The notes under the pieces were generated by a model that was given only the letters and a program-made list of their open reading frames with translations, did no database searches and was not told where the DNA came from. This document shows positions 1 through 12,246 of a DNA stretch of 64,000 bases, one piece after another (position 1 is the first letter of the stretch; every line of letters starts with the position of its first letter). This stretch comes from Diaporthe sp. PMI_573 (taxonomy: Eukaryota; Ascomycota; Sordariomycetes; Diaporthales; Diaporthaceae). The stretch lies in NCBI GenBank assembly GCA_021399435.1, contig JAJTUP010000037.1, forward strand, positions 372,001 to 436,000, read 5' to 3'. The position numbers and the translations under genes are program-made.

Positions 1-2
1 TC

Positions 3-656
3 CGTGGTATCCCTACTCTGATGCCTGATCCTTGGAAACTTGCTAACGGATCTCAGAAGGTTGGTGCTGTCCTGCCATGCGCACACATTCTTTGCCAGGA
101 GTGTTTTAACGGGCACATCGCTGCTCAGAACCAGCTGAGCCTGACAGGACGCAAGACTTGCCCCTGCTGCCGCGCTGACCTTCTTTTTATCGGGTGCATG
201 CACACCATTCCCTCGCAGAGGTTGCCAGTGGCCACCAACGAGCACTTCTCCATGGTCCCGCTCACCCTTCCCGAACTGCGTCCGAACGAACATCGGTTTC
301 CTGAGGACTGTTGGGATTGTACTACACATAGCTGCGAGGATTATATCGACGTCACTATGCGCTTCGTTTCGGGAAATGTTCACGGAGTGGAGTATCGCCT
401 GGGAGAGGGACCTCCTGCGTGGGAGGACCTTGTCCAAGCATCACAGCTGCTGGTGTGGAAATACTTGGACAATATGCGTGCCATGCCCGACTGGCGAAAC
501 GGTAAAGTACCTGCCGGATTGCTTTGGGTGACTTTTGCCGGGGAAGGAAATGTACCTGTTCACTTACTCCAGGGATTTGAACATCCTGACCGCGACGCCA
601 TCGTTCAAAACCCGACAGGCGAGGCACTGTGGTACGTTCCAGTCCACCGATATTAG
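3..656 (+). CDS. RING-finger protein, 5' end outside the window
   Basis: The frame is open to the left edge and stops at 656, so only the C-terminal part (about 217 residues) is seen. It carries the second half of a RING finger: the CAHILCQECF segment (Cys-x-His-x2-Cys-x2-Cys) followed about 22 residues later by CPCCRADL. The first Cys pair must lie upstream, so the ATG at 21 is probably internal. RING proteins of this kind usually act as E3 ubiquitin ligases; that role is inferred from the family only. The remaining 150 residues, rich in Trp and acidic residues, match nothing I recognise. No intron is needed in the visible part. Confidence 0.6.
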   Translation, partial: RGIPTLMPDPWKLANGSQKVGAVLPCAHILCQECFNGHIAAQNQLSLTGRKTCPCCRADLLFIGCMHTIPSQRLPVATNEHFSMVPLTLPELRPNEHRFPEDCWDCTTHSCEDYIDVTMRFVSGNVHGVEYRLGEGPPAWEDLVQASQLLVWKYLDNMRAMPDWRNGKVPAGLLWVTFAGEGNVPVHLLQGFEHPDRDAIVQNPTGEALWYVPVHRY

Positions 657-1769
657 AACCAGGGTTCCTTAAGCACCAACTGACCAAATTATTTACGCGC
701 AGGTCGCAATGACGGCTGGCTCGAAATTGCAGACTCTGATTTTTGCATTTGAGATTCTACAATATGGTGGTCGAGGCGTTCTGGATGACGATTCCTGTTT
801 AGCAACCACCTGGGCGTACTAAAAGTGATTTATTTATCGACGGTAAGGCATGCTCATGCGTACTTAGCCTGCATTTGGAAATTCTGTGGAGTTTCAGGAG
901 TTCAAAGCGACCCCTTCGTGGTTGTTGAAATTAGCAAGAATGAAGACCCTGGGCACTCATGTCCAACCTACTATTCTAGAAACGGGCTTTGTCCCGTCTC
1001 ACTAATAAATGAGACTTTCTCTACGCACGTGTTTCTTTGTTGTCCATAATTTGTGTTCGCAGGCTTTGTTTGATGGCGGTATCTCATCCCATACCCTTCC
1101 GGGAAGGGCATTATAGGGCTTGAACATGTGGACCCATCACTTCACATTTTGCAGATATGCAGCATCAGCCCACTCATGGCTTCGCGTTCGGAACCAGTGG
1201 AGACACTTGTGCTCCATGCTCCTGCAGAAAGCGAACCGATTGAGCTCAAGGTTTGTGCAAAAAAGCAGTCTTGATCTGGCTGATTTGCCCCTCTTGATTC
1301 TACGGCTCAGGCACAATGGCAGTAGCTCCTTCGCTACAGCACTGAGAGGAACCCAGCTGTTGCCATGGGGTACCATGACCGGCGGGCACTTCATGACGAT
1401 GCAGTGATGTATATGTTTGGCCCAAGTGTTCTTGCAGGTGCGGAAGCCCACGGGTGACAACGTGCACCTTGAAGTGGCACTCCAATGAGCTCTTCTAGGT
1501 TGCTAGAGTCCAAGCACGAAGCGCTCAGACATCTGAACCTCCGTGTTCTCGTACCGCGCACAAGCTCTGCAATGATACACCGAGAAATTCCTTCCATCGA
1601 GCCGTTCCACACAGAAAATCCCCAGGATTGGGATCGACCACAAGTCTTGGAGATCTCGAAACGATGTTATGCTTGCTCGATAGCCAAATCGGATCGATAT
1701 TTCGATGGTTACAGCTGCTTGACTTCTCCCCCTTTATGTCTGTCGAGTCCTGCATACCCGGGTAACAAT
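657..1769. other. Intergenic, no gene seen
   Basis: Short frames on both strands lack domains, splice support or a convincing start context. The stretch separates the RING gene from the 3' end of the PQ-loop gene. Confidence 0.6.
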
Positions 1770-2706
1770 TCATGATGTCTGAGGCGCTGTCCTACGAGCG
1801 TGGCTTGACAAGAGTGGTTCCCTTTCCGAATCTAACTTGTCATCGGGCACCAGCGCATCATCCACGGCACCACGGTAGAGGTAATAGTGTTGGAAGAAGG
1901 CAATGAGGTCGAAGAAAACGGTGACATTGCCCAGGGCAAACTTGGCAGGGTTCGCCAGGACCGCCGACCAGTCACCACCTGCGGCAGCGTCTATAAAGAG
2001 CTGGACCAGCGAAAGAACGGCACCCGCGAGGTCCAGCGAGAACTGGAAGATGCTGAGTCCCCGTGTCGATTTGCGCCGGATGTTGAGCCATATCTGTGGC
2101 GCGTACTTGACGACGGTGAGGAAGGTCTTGACGTTGCCAATGAGATAGATCTGTGAGAGTAAGAAGGTGGCATGTGCGCGGGTGTGAGCTAGGGGCCAGC
2201 TCAAGCCAGGCCCTTATCGTCAGTGCACTCACCACGTCGAGCCACTCCCATCTGAACGCAGTCGGCCGCAGACCGACGACGAATGCTCCGAGCAGGACAA
2301 CAGCGATACAGCCCCAGAAGAAAGCGAGGGTCCACCGACTGCATCTCATATCCTTGATCCGTGCAAAGCGCCACAGCCCTGGATAGAACTGAGAGTAGAC
2401 GAGGACTGTGATCATCACACCGTGGGCGGCGTATGCGATATCGTTGGGCTGCACCGTCGGGATGGGATTGCGTGGATAGCGGTGGGCGTACTGAGCCCTC
2501 ACGACTGGGGAAAAGAACAGAACGAAGTTGTGGATGGCGTACGAGGTCATTCCCAAGATATTCAGAAAGGCAAAGTCGATGGAAAAGCCGACTGTAGTCC
2601 TACGGCGGATGTTGAGGAGGAACTGAGGGTAACAGGACGCAGTCCAACACAGCATGTACGCCCATCCGATGACGCTCGATAACGTCTTGACCGTGTCCGA
2701 AGCCAT
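1770..2706 (-). CDS. Cystinosin-like PQ-loop lysosomal/vacuolar transporter
   Basis: Two exons: 2706-2233 and 2150-1770, joined over an 82-nt intron (donor GTGAGT at 2232, acceptor CTCACAG ending 2151) in phase 0, giving 284 residues. Two PQ motifs are visible: CYPQFLLNIRRRTTVGFSID near residue 25 and KYAPQIWLNIRRKSTRGLS near residue 170. They sit among about seven hydrophobic segments, the cystinosin (CTNS/Ers1) layout. Family members export cystine from the lysosome or vacuole by proton symport, so the product is expected in the vacuolar membrane. The C-terminus is hydrophilic and Ser/Arg rich. Length and both motifs match the family well; the substrate is inferred. Confidence 0.85.
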
Positions 2707-4436
2707 CTTGGAGGGCCGGATGTGTCAGCTTTGATGGAGACCTCCTTCACTAACGAGAGCATATGATATTTCGATGCGCGTGGACCGTGGTGCGGGTGGT
2801 TGTGTTGCGGTGCGGTTTTCTGAATCCGTGCCCAGAACGGCCGGGTTCCTTGTGACGACCGGCGGAACGGCCACACAAAAGGCCGATTTCGCTGCATGAT
2901 GACCTGCGGCCGCCCCAGGTTCTGGGCGAGCCGGCCGGCCGGCGGCCACTTCCCTTTTGCACCAATTGACGCGCTGTCCACACTCTCGACTTTGCCTGCC
3001 TCATATCATGGAAATTTCCATGGCGCTGTGATAACCACCATTCACCAGACAGCGTTCTGAGCACAGAGTTTTGTCAATGACCCCGTCAAACTTGTCTCGT
3101 GGAGGCCCACGGCGTGCCCAGACGCCCAGCAAAGTGGACGGGTGGTCAAAGCCACTGAAGCACGTCAGCTTAGAGGAATATTTGAAATACAATGATAAAG
3201 GGCCCTTGGAATAAATCGGCCACACCTCACCCAGTCTCCCAGATACTGAGGAATTAGATTTGTGAGTATAGAGTACATTATTTTTCTCTTCGGACCGGGC
3301 GAGATTTTGACTTCTCACCACACGCTCCGTGAGCGGCCGCGGCGGGGCGGAAAAGAACCCAACTTCTTACAGGACAAAGAGAGTGCACACACCTCTCTTG
3401 ATGGCGCCTCGACTGTTATTACCCCATAATTGTTGCACCAGCTTGAGTGACTCAATCCTGCGATAACATGTGCCGGAATGTCGAAGGCAATAGGAATCTG
3501 TGGCACTCCGAGTGGAAGAGCTTACCTACCTAAGTAGTTCCCTTGTTATTACAGCGTGGCAACTAGATAGGACACCTGCAGAGACTCGTCTGCATCGTAT
3601 GCCGAATTGCCCAATATTGTTGGTTGAAAATGAATTGTTTGCACGAGTAAAGAATATCCTTCCTTTCGGCAAACACTGCGGGCAAAAGCCATTGCGACAA
3701 TGTCATCTGGTTGTAGTTTCAACGTTGCTGGCTCTTAGCTGCCGCATAATCTGAGCATCTGATCCTTAATGTTGGACGATGGCGGCGCCGTCAGCGAGCG
3801 AAGCATGGAAAACCCCTTTGGACCAACAACTTGATATGTAAGCCAAAATTAGATGAGAGAACTACCCTACTTACACAGAAGCAACATAGTGTGGCACTCC
3901 TTTTCTTATCCACAGTCCGCATTCTAGCTCATTCTAACGCGTTCTCAACAACATTTATCCAATGGGATCCCGCCTGGAAAGCCTGGAAAGCCTAAAAAGC
4001 CTAAAAAGCCCCACTCACCGAGGCTCGTCTACGATCGGCGACCCTGAAGATGACTAAAGCAAAAGCAAGCAGGAATTTATGCCTCGGCACAGCTTTCCAC
4101 TGCGGACTGACCACCCCTTGGCATAGCGCCTGTTTCTCCCAGAGCTTGCACGGCACTTGGCTGCCCAGGTGTGGGAGCAATCCTCGGGTCTTGACCGCGG
4201 GGGCAAGGTCAAGTTGTATTATTCATCAGAGCGTCACCGTAAACAGGATATAACAGCATCATGCGCCCCTGACTCGAAGCCCAGACTTCAGAACAAAGCC
4301 TCAGTAAAGGCACCCACCCGCGTATCTCCAGAGGAGAAACTACTTCCAGCTTCGAATTTCCCTACATTATACGAAATCATCATTGTCCTGGAACCAACCA
4401 TCCTCAACCGAGGCTCCATATCCTAGAATCGCAACC
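2707..4436. other. Intergenic between divergent genes
   Basis: Shared 5' region of the PQ-loop gene (minus) and the MDR reductase gene (plus). It contains a short degenerate direct repeat at 3977-4011 (aaagcct units) and a GC-rich tract at 2880-2950. No supported gene. Confidence 0.6.
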
Positions 4437-5556
4437 ATGTCTACTCCAAACAAGACCTTCATCTTCAAGAAGGTCCCTCAGGGCTTCCCCGTACCCGGGC
4501 AGGATCTCGTCACCGAGGACAGGCCCATCGATCTGGCTGCTGTCCCCCGAGGCGGCCTAGTCCTCGAGAACTTGGTCGCCTCTTTTGATCCGTACCTGCG
4601 CCCACGCATGAGGGACCCAAGTGTTAAGTCGTACAACCCACCTTTTGATGTGGACGGGCCCGTTTCCAACACCTGCATCGCCAAGGTCCTCAAGTCGGAT
4701 AGCCCGGACTTCAAGGAGGGCGACCTGGTCTCGGCCTTTGTCCCCATCGCGGAGTACGCCTACGCCCCCAAAGAGCTCATCGCGGGCAAGCGCGTGTGGA
4801 AGCTCCACAACCCCCACGACTTTGACCCTGCGCTCTTCGTCGGCCAGCTCGGCATGCCCGGCCTCACGGCCTACTCGTCTCTGTACAAGATCGGCCAGCC
4901 CAAGCAGGGGGAGACCATCTTCATCAGCAGTGCTGCCGGGGCTGTAGGCCAGATCGTCGGCCAGCTCGCCAAGCATGATGGCCTCACTGTCATTGGCAGC
5001 GTGGGCTCGGATGAGAAGGCGGACTTCATCACCAAGGAGCTTGGTTTCGACGCCGCCACGAACTACAAGAAGGAGTCGACAACCGATGCGTTGAACAGGT
5101 TGGCACCCAACGGTATCGACATCTACTATGAAAACGTCGGTGGGGAGGTCCTGGAAGGAGCTATAGAAGCTCTGAATGTGCGCGGCAGAATTGTCGCATG
5201 TGGAATGGTAAGTGTTGTCTCTCTGTGCCCCATGTCAATTGAGGCAAAGTACTAATGACGTGATGAAGATCTCCCAATACAACGCCAAGGATGCCTCCGA
5301 ACGATATGGGGTCAAGAACCTGATGCACATCGTTACAAAGCGGATAACAATGCAGGGTTTCGTCGTCAGCGACCCAGACTTCGGGCCAGCTTACGCCCAG
5401 CAGCACCAGGAGAAGGTGCAGGCGTGGATCGCGGACGGCAGCTTCAAGACCAAGCTGCACGTCACAGAAGGCATCGACAACGCGGCGGAAGGCTTCCTCG
5501 GCCTGCTCGAGGGCAAGAACTTCGGCAAGGCCGTTCTGAAGATCAAGGACTATTAG
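4437..5556 (+). CDS. NAD(P)H-dependent MDR reductase (prostaglandin reductase / 2-alkenal reductase type)
   Basis: Exon 1 4437-5207 and exon 2 5269-5556, with a 61-nt intron (GTAAGT donor, TACTAATGAC branch site, AAG acceptor), encode 352 residues. The ATG at 4437 (context CAACCATG) is chosen over upstream in-frame non-ATG codons because the family N-terminus (NKTFIFKKVPQGFP) begins just after it. The N-terminal GroES-like part has the family signature DPYLRPRM near residue 50. The Rossmann part has AAGAVGQIVGQLAK near residue 165, and YYENVGGEVL lies further on. Zinc-binding residues are absent, as usual in the LTB4-dehydrogenase/prostaglandin-reductase branch, which reduces alpha,beta-unsaturated carbonyls in the cytosol. 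The exact substrate is unknown. Confidence 0.88.
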
Positions 5557-6747
5557 ATACTTTCCCGGACAACGGCCCGTAGTGATACCAATTATTGAGT
5601 TCAGCTTTACAAGCAGTCCCATATGCGAGTGACATTGACGTACATATAAGCCTGTCACATAGCAGCAGGCGAGCGGCACAGCAGACCCACCCTGATGCAA
5701 CGACAGATCGTATTACACCCCGTTAAATTTATATAGACTAAGCCGCAAGCCAAGAGGATGGCGGAGGAATTATATCACTTCTCATATTCCACAGCCAGCC
5801 AGGTATAGGGTACATGAGTATCTGGGTAAGGTAACTTCTACCAACAATCCTGCGATACAGACCTACTCATGTGGTTTCTCCTCAGGCCAGTTTCCAATAG
5901 TCCCTTGTATCAAGCAAGTATTTCTGGTCATACTATGATATAGCCCGCACAAAGAGATGACCCTTACACATTCAATGCTACAGTTCATCAGGTGGCGTGG
6001 GGCGGGAGACCATTTGCCGGACCCTTGGCTTTGAGTCATGAAAACTCCACATATAATCCACACTCTCACAATCTCAAGCACATACGGCCATAGATATAGG
6101 AAAATACGGGATCCCGTCCGCTCTCCCATAGTCAAGCCTATAATCGCTGGATTAGTAGTTGGGTCGGTGACGACCAGCGAATACCCGGTGCTGTATGTTT
6201 TTGGTTTTGATTTCTCTTTTGCTCTGGCGTGGAACAGCCGCTATCACCATCACACACTCCGACTTGCCACGCAATCAGTGGCTGTATGACGAACCATATT
6301 ACTCACTGCTTTTGGCTGAGAAACAGGATTCAGCGGGATTGTACGTTTTGATACGAGTGGAGAAAGAATCTTGGACTTTTGTTTCGTCGGCGTCACGTTA
6401 CGTCCCTCTTACAACTGCATGATCTTCAAATGTTGGCAGGCTGCCGCTCCGGCCTAATGCCTTGGCATCTCGCGCTCGCCCTCCCCATCGCGTGCCGAAT
6501 GCAGATGCGATACAAGTGTATTATTGTCTAGTGATCTGTAAGCGCGGTTCTGCTTACGCAATGTCTACATGTCCACGCATGCCGCCCATTCGCTTGCTTT
6601 AAACAAAGACTAAATGATGCTCGCCCGCCCATGTACATCCGGAAACGCCAACTTCACAACGCTACACATTTTACCAAGACAACACCTTTGCAAAATCCAT
6701 TAATTCAAACTTAAAGTTAACAGCCAGGTTTCCCTCAGACAGTAAGA
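5557..6747. other. Intergenic
   Basis: Only short, composition-driven frames are seen. The last 150 bases form the upstream region of the small gene at 6748. Confidence 0.6.
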
Positions 6748-7143
6748 ATGGCCGCCACACCACCCAAAAGGAAGATCCTCGGCATCGGCATCCTCAAGGA
6801 AAGCTCCTCACAAGACCCATCGTACAGCCCCGAGCTCGTCAAGCAAGAAGTCGACCAGGAGCTCGAAAGACTACGAGCAGCAGGATTTGGGTTCACTCTC
6901 TACTTCGCCGACAGCAGGGACACGGGCGCGGCACTGCCGGCCATCAGGGAGCTGTTGAGAGGCTCAGCATGGGACGGCGTCTCCATCGGGTTTGGCCTCC
7001 GCGGCGCGATCGAATACACGGCTCTGTTTGAGGACATTGTCAATACTGTTGTCGCAGAGGCGCAGGGCCCCGTGCCGAAGCTGATGTTTACGAGCTCGAC
7101 CACGGATATCTATGATGCTGCCATTAGGGTCTTGGGGGCATAG
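6748..7143 (+). CDS. Small hypothetical fungal protein, 131 aa
   Basis: A single exon of 131 codons starts at an ATG preceded by AAGA. The protein opens with a basic PPKRKILGIGIL strand, then an amphipathic stretch, then a pattern of short hydrophobic strands (GFTLYFADSRD, WDGVSIGFGLRG, KLMFTSSTTDIYDAAIRVLG). This looks like a compact alpha/beta fold, and the GVSIGFGLRG loop could bind a phosphate or nucleotide, which is inference only. No signal peptide or membrane segment. It resembles small uncharacterised proteins found in many ascomycetes, but I cannot name a family. It is transcribed toward the P450 gene on the opposite strand. Confidence 0.6.
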   Translation: MAATPPKRKILGIGILKESSSQDPSYSPELVKQEVDQELERLRAAGFGFTLYFADSRDTGAALPAIRELLRGSAWDGVSIGFGLRGAIEYTALFEDIVNTVVAEAQGPVPKLMFTSSTTDIYDAAIRVLGA

Positions 7144-7628
7144 GTTTGTGAGTAATATGCCATTGTTTGGCCCAGTATGGGCTGGTGATCTTGCCAGACA
7201 ATACTGACACAAAGCACTGCAGTCGAAACTAGGTCTGTGTGGGCTTAGGTGATTCCACTCTGTTGGTAGGCTGTGCATCAGGGAAATGATAATAGGACGT
7301 CACTCGTTAATTATCCCAAAAGGCGTGAGCGCTTTTACCTCCATTTCTCAACCCTGGAACCGGTCTCCCGAGATCCTGGCGACGCAAGTCCAGCGCCTCG
7401 AAGGTCCACGACGAGGCTTTGCTCGTTCCGTAAACACAAGCCATACTAGTATGTCGGGGGATGAGTAAGACTAAATAAAGAGCGTCATTTGAGAAACGAT
7501 TGTACACGCGTCATGTATGTTCTATAAGAAATGCTATGCAGCTATTTACTATTCAGCAATGTCAACTTGTCTCATGCGACACACAGCTCAAGAATAATAT
7601 GCCCTTTCCTTCAGTAAAGAGACCCCAT
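7144..7628. other. Convergent intergenic gap
   Basis: 3' regions of the small plus-strand gene and the minus-strand P450 meet here. No gene is seen. Confidence 0.6.
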
Positions 7629-9341
7629 CTACTCAGCCCTAGGTTTTACATTCACCCTGAAATCCTTGATGCCCACAAACCAAGCTGTCTTGGAAGGCAG
7701 CTCCGGCATCTTGCTCAACGGCTCGATCAAAGTCGCGTCAAATTTCCTCACCAGATGCGGAATCACCTTGGAGATCTCCAACAGGCTGATATTCTTGCCG
7801 ATACAGGTCCGGCTCCCGAGTCCAAAAGGCATGTACATTGCGTTCATTCCCTTGAGCTTCTCCTCGGAGGAGTCGAGCCACCTCTCAGGGCGGAACTCTT
7901 CGGCGTCCTCGCCCCAGACCTCCTTGTTGCGGTGGGCCACCCAACAGTTGACCCCAACGTTGGTGCCGGCTGGGAAATACTGTCCGCAGAGCGTCGCTCC
8001 GCCGGCGGGGACGACCCTCCACAGGCAGAGGCCGACCGCAGGGTGCATCCGCAGCGCCTCCTTCAGGACTGCCTGCAGGTAGGGAAGTGCCTGGGTCTCG
8101 GCGAAGCTGGGCGGGTCGCTCAGGGCGCCGCGGGCGTGGGCTTCGTCCAGCTCGGCGCGCAGCTTGGCCTGCACCCTGGGGTTCTTGATGATGTTGTAGT
8201 AGGTGGCGTTGAGCGAGATGGAGGTGGTGTCGCTGCCGGCGAAGACGTTGCCCGCGCACCCGCCCATGACCAACTGGATCGGGGTGATGTCGTCCAGACC
8301 CTTCTCGCCGCGCTGGGCCGCCTCAGCCTGGGCGAGGAGCTTGGAGGCGAAGTCGGGCTGCGTGACGGCCTGGCGCTCCGGGTCGTCGTAGCCGTTGAGG
8401 CTGTCCTTCTTGGACTGCTCGATGCGTTCCATGGTGAACGCTGCGAGTTTTCCGGCACCCTCAGTGTTGTCTCGAGCCGCCATGAACCTTGTCAGGGCGA
8501 TCATGGGTCTGAAGAAACCGGCTGCGTGACTCCACTCTAGAACGCCACCGATTGTCTTGATCATGCCAAACATGTCCATGCCTTTTTCCAGGAAGCCAAA
8601 GCGCTTGGAGTACTGTCCGAAGATTGAGGTCAGCTCCTGTTCTGCTGTCACGGCTGAGATTTGCTTGCAGATGCCAGCCTGTCGCCGCATTGAGACTCAC
8701 CGTAATCTCGCCAATGACATCGAAAGCATAGTACTGGAACCATTTCGAAAGGTCGATTGTCTCCCCCGACTTTGTGCACATTCGCAGCCTGTTGGTGAAA
8801 ATATCGATGCAGTTGTTCACGTATGGCTCATAGCTAACAAGACTTGACATGGCATATACATTCGCGTAGTGTCGACGCGTGCTAGCGTGCTGCTTGATGT
8901 CTCTTAATGCGAAGAGGTTCGTACGGCCAACGTCGGGTCGCGCGTTCCAGATGTCATACCATCCGGACTTCTGATATTGCGTGCCGTGGCCGTAGATGGT
9001 CTTCACGGCGGCAGGGTCGTCGATGCTGTAGTAATTTGGGCCCAGGCGCACAATGTTTCCTATTCCATTTCGTGGTTAATGACAGCACATAAATTTGTGG
9101 ACGTTTCGGTATGGGAAAACAATGGGACATGTTGCATACCGTATTTCTTGTGAAGCTCGACATTCTCGATTTGAAAATCCCCTTTGACCTGCCTGTACGC
9201 CAACCATGAGTCGGTGAAGCGTGCAAGAAACGGGCCAGGTGCGCTGGGGCCTTTGCCCCAGAGTCGATATGCGAGAAGAACGACGAGAGCCAAGCCTGCC
9301 ACAACTGGCCAGCTAGCTAGTGGTATTTTTTCAAGCATCAT
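7629..9341 (-). CDS. Cytochrome P450, pisatin-demethylase-like
   Basis: Three exons (9341-9140, 9059-8701, 8612-7629) with introns of 80 and 88 nt join in frame to 514 residues, a normal P450 length. The N-terminus MMLEKIPLASW plus a hydrophobic helix is an ER signal anchor. Hallmarks: I-helix AGSDTTSISLNATYYNI, K-helix EALR in LKEALRMHP, PERW motif in FRPERWLDS, and heme loop FGLGSRTCIG with its thiolate Cys. The DVIGEITYSKRFGFL junction is restored only by removing the second intron, which supports the model. The overall pattern fits the fungal pisatin demethylase/benzoate-hydroxylase-like clan (CYP57 relatives). The substrate cannot be told from sequence. The initiator could also be the second Met at 9338. 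Confidence 0.9.
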
Positions 9342-12246
9342 GGCGAGTGGGTGTAGCTCTCGTCGTCGACACCATAGTCTGGTGTGCTGGCGTTCAAAGA
9401 AGAGTAGTTGGAGCGGAGCCAAGGGTATGAATGCTCGTGTTTATATAGGCATTTGAAAGCAAGCCTATGTAGCATTGCGGGGTCCATAGGGTTGATTCAT
9501 GCGTGATGCTTGTCACCCTGGCCGAATATGCTCGGGCTCCAAGCCGAGGGCGGTTCCGCGACCTGACATCTTGTCGCACAGGTAAAGAACCCGACTTGGG
9601 ATCAGACCCACCTCGCTGTGATTTTGAGGACTTCGACCGTGGGTTGGTCGTCAACCCACCTGCGGAATACTCTACTTTATTTATCGGTCCATTCTATGCA
9701 AAAGTCAGATTCGACTGATGTCAATGTATTTTCACCAAGCCAGCCCGGTGACTTGGTGGACCAATATTTTGGTGATCATGGCGGTACGGTGCCAAGCATC
9801 GATCTGCTTGTCAGGTTGCGAGACAAGTCGGTAATGACTGTACAGTACTCCGTACAGTAAGTAATAGGCTGATGTGGAGAGCCCCGCCACAAACCCGGCC
9901 CAACATTGGAGGACGGCGGTCTGCCCAGCTAACCACGGAGGGTTTGCGATTCCGAGCTGGAGTCACCCTGATCTAGCAGCTGGGCGTGCAGCAGACGGAA
10001 TAATCGGGTGCACTTAACTGGCCGTCTGATGACACCGTCGAAGATATTCTTCAAATATCATTCACAAGATATTTCCGAACCCCCGAGCGTCACGTACTGT
10101 GTGTGCTTGGGTGGGCCCCTAACTCATGTTTCATGGCCTACCCGGACATCTAATTCACCCCGAGCACCGGCCAAGCGCCCACTTTCCCGAGTGGACACTA
10201 GCCGTCTCTTAAGGGGCCTCGCTCCGATTCATCTTCCCGCATACGGAAGCATGTCGGCATCGCACATACTGGGGACATGTACATCAATTAAGTAGGTTCA
10301 GAGCTAAATACAACTACACGCTCACAGCGCATGCAGCCTACCTATCCCAAAAAGGCGCCTCGTCACATTGTTTGCCACGGCATCTATGCGCGGCATTCGG
10401 ACCGATGATTTTGTGTTGAAGTTTGTAGTCCGATTTCCCGTAGAGGGTTCAAGAAACCCGCCAGTTTCCAACTTCTCTCCGACTTTCCTTTCAGCGATCC
10501 AACATTGTGTGATTGCTCTAAAACTGAGAATTTGTCTGCGTCCGGCGTCGTACACAGTATTGAACTCGGGGCAATGAGCGTCTCCAATGTCTCACTTGCC
10601 GCTAGAGCCTAAGGAGATGAGCCACATACAAGTCAGATGTAGCTCTTATTCTATTTAGGCCGGAGTATAGTGTGTACTTCGACATTCACTGCGCTTGAAT
10701 CAGCAACACGACCTCGGTCAGTTGTTCACACAATACGGGCTAAGCAAATCAACTCATGCTTCTACCTACGACGGTGCTCAGCAGTTGTGAAGCGCGCCCC
10801 TTATTCGCGACTGACAGTGCAAGGAATTGATTCTCGGATAATTCCAGGACGGTTCCCAAATACCACTGTTGATATATCTCAACGTAGCAGGCGTCAACCG
10901 AAGTAGGGTCACTGTAAATATCGCAGAGACATGATATGTGGTCTTCCTGGGTATCCGAATGAGCATCAACTACACTGTCAGTGAGATAAAGCCTTGAAAG
11001 AGTGATTCTCGGCGATATTGGAAGGCACGAGGCTGATTTGCCGTATTTTCGGGAACTGAAACTTCAAATTGAGCACTAGATTAATAAATGTTTGTGGACG
11101 TCAGCCGAGGCTCCATGTAAGCATTTGATGAACCAGGCTCGATGTTCAAGATTGCAAGGAGGCATGAAAATCTAAGAATTCCATGTCTTCCACACCCTTC
11201 GGAGTATGGACAACGATCTCCTCCGTGGTTTACCTGAAACCTTGCCCATACCACCGAGACTTCGCACGGTATTGAGCCGAGCGAGTAGGCCTATCTAGCA
11301 TAGACTTGGACAGCCCAGATACGAGAAAAGTCTGCCCGGGGGATCTTTGGTGCTCATATTGAGGTTCTTTGATTGTCAGTGAAGCTTTAAATGGTGACTC
11401 TGACCCTCATACGTCATTTTATATGTCTCCTTTCAGGTGACAAATGAGAATGTCTTGCTGATGGTTTATAGTTATACCCAGCATGAGAAAGGAATACCTG
11501 GCAAAAGCCGGGACGTTCGTTCTGGCCACTTGCGGGTCGGGGTCCACCTTTGGAACTTTGAAGAATTGCGTCCCCGATGATATTTTGCAAGACTAGGGGT
11601 ATACTCTTGAAGTTCAACAGGGGACGTGTGCAAGAAGAGAATATATCTGTGGCCATCACTCAGTCCTGGGACATTTCTCTCAGGCTCAACCTAAGCGCCG
11701 ACATCAGAAAGTGCCAAATTTGCATGTGGTTGAACAACTAGATTGGTGATCGGAGGACTAAGTTGTCTTGAGTCACTACCACGCAATGTCCTGGTGTCAA
11801 CGAGAACTTTGACGAGGCAGCGAACCGCCTTCATAAGTCCCATGGAAACCATAGAGACAACTCAGCACAGGCTCATGTCCACATTTGGCAGAGCCTGGTC
11901 CGCCCGGGCCATTACTGTAGGGAACCTCGGGGCCAGAGGGCAGCAGAGCCAGGCACATTAGATGCTGCTCAAGGCACGACAAGGTCTCCTAGCAACCAAC
12001 CGGGGCGACCACAAGTAACCATCCAAGCATCCCAGCTCCTCGTTCTGAATTTACCAAGGAAGTAGGTACCTAGGTACTCAGATACGCTTCCCCAGGCGTC
12101 CATCAACTAGAGCTCGGGCCACCCCGCCCACACACACTTCGTGCCCTTGGAGCATCTCGCTGGGGTTCACACATCTTGACCCAGTCTTCCTTTCTTACAT
12201 CTCCAGTGGAAAGCAAACAGAGCCGACCAACACTAGAGCCGACGTG
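9342..12246. other. Long gene-free stretch
   Basis: About 2.9 kb without a supportable gene. Frames are short and carry many stops. A GTACCTAGGTAC palindrome occurs near 12066, the same short motif seen at 15857 and 42553. It may hold degraded repeat DNA, but I cannot identify an element. Confidence 0.55.

Noticed and set aside
7500..8540. 346-codon plus-strand frame opposite the P450
   Set aside because: Shadow of the P450 coding strand; the heme and ExxR motifs fix the true direction.
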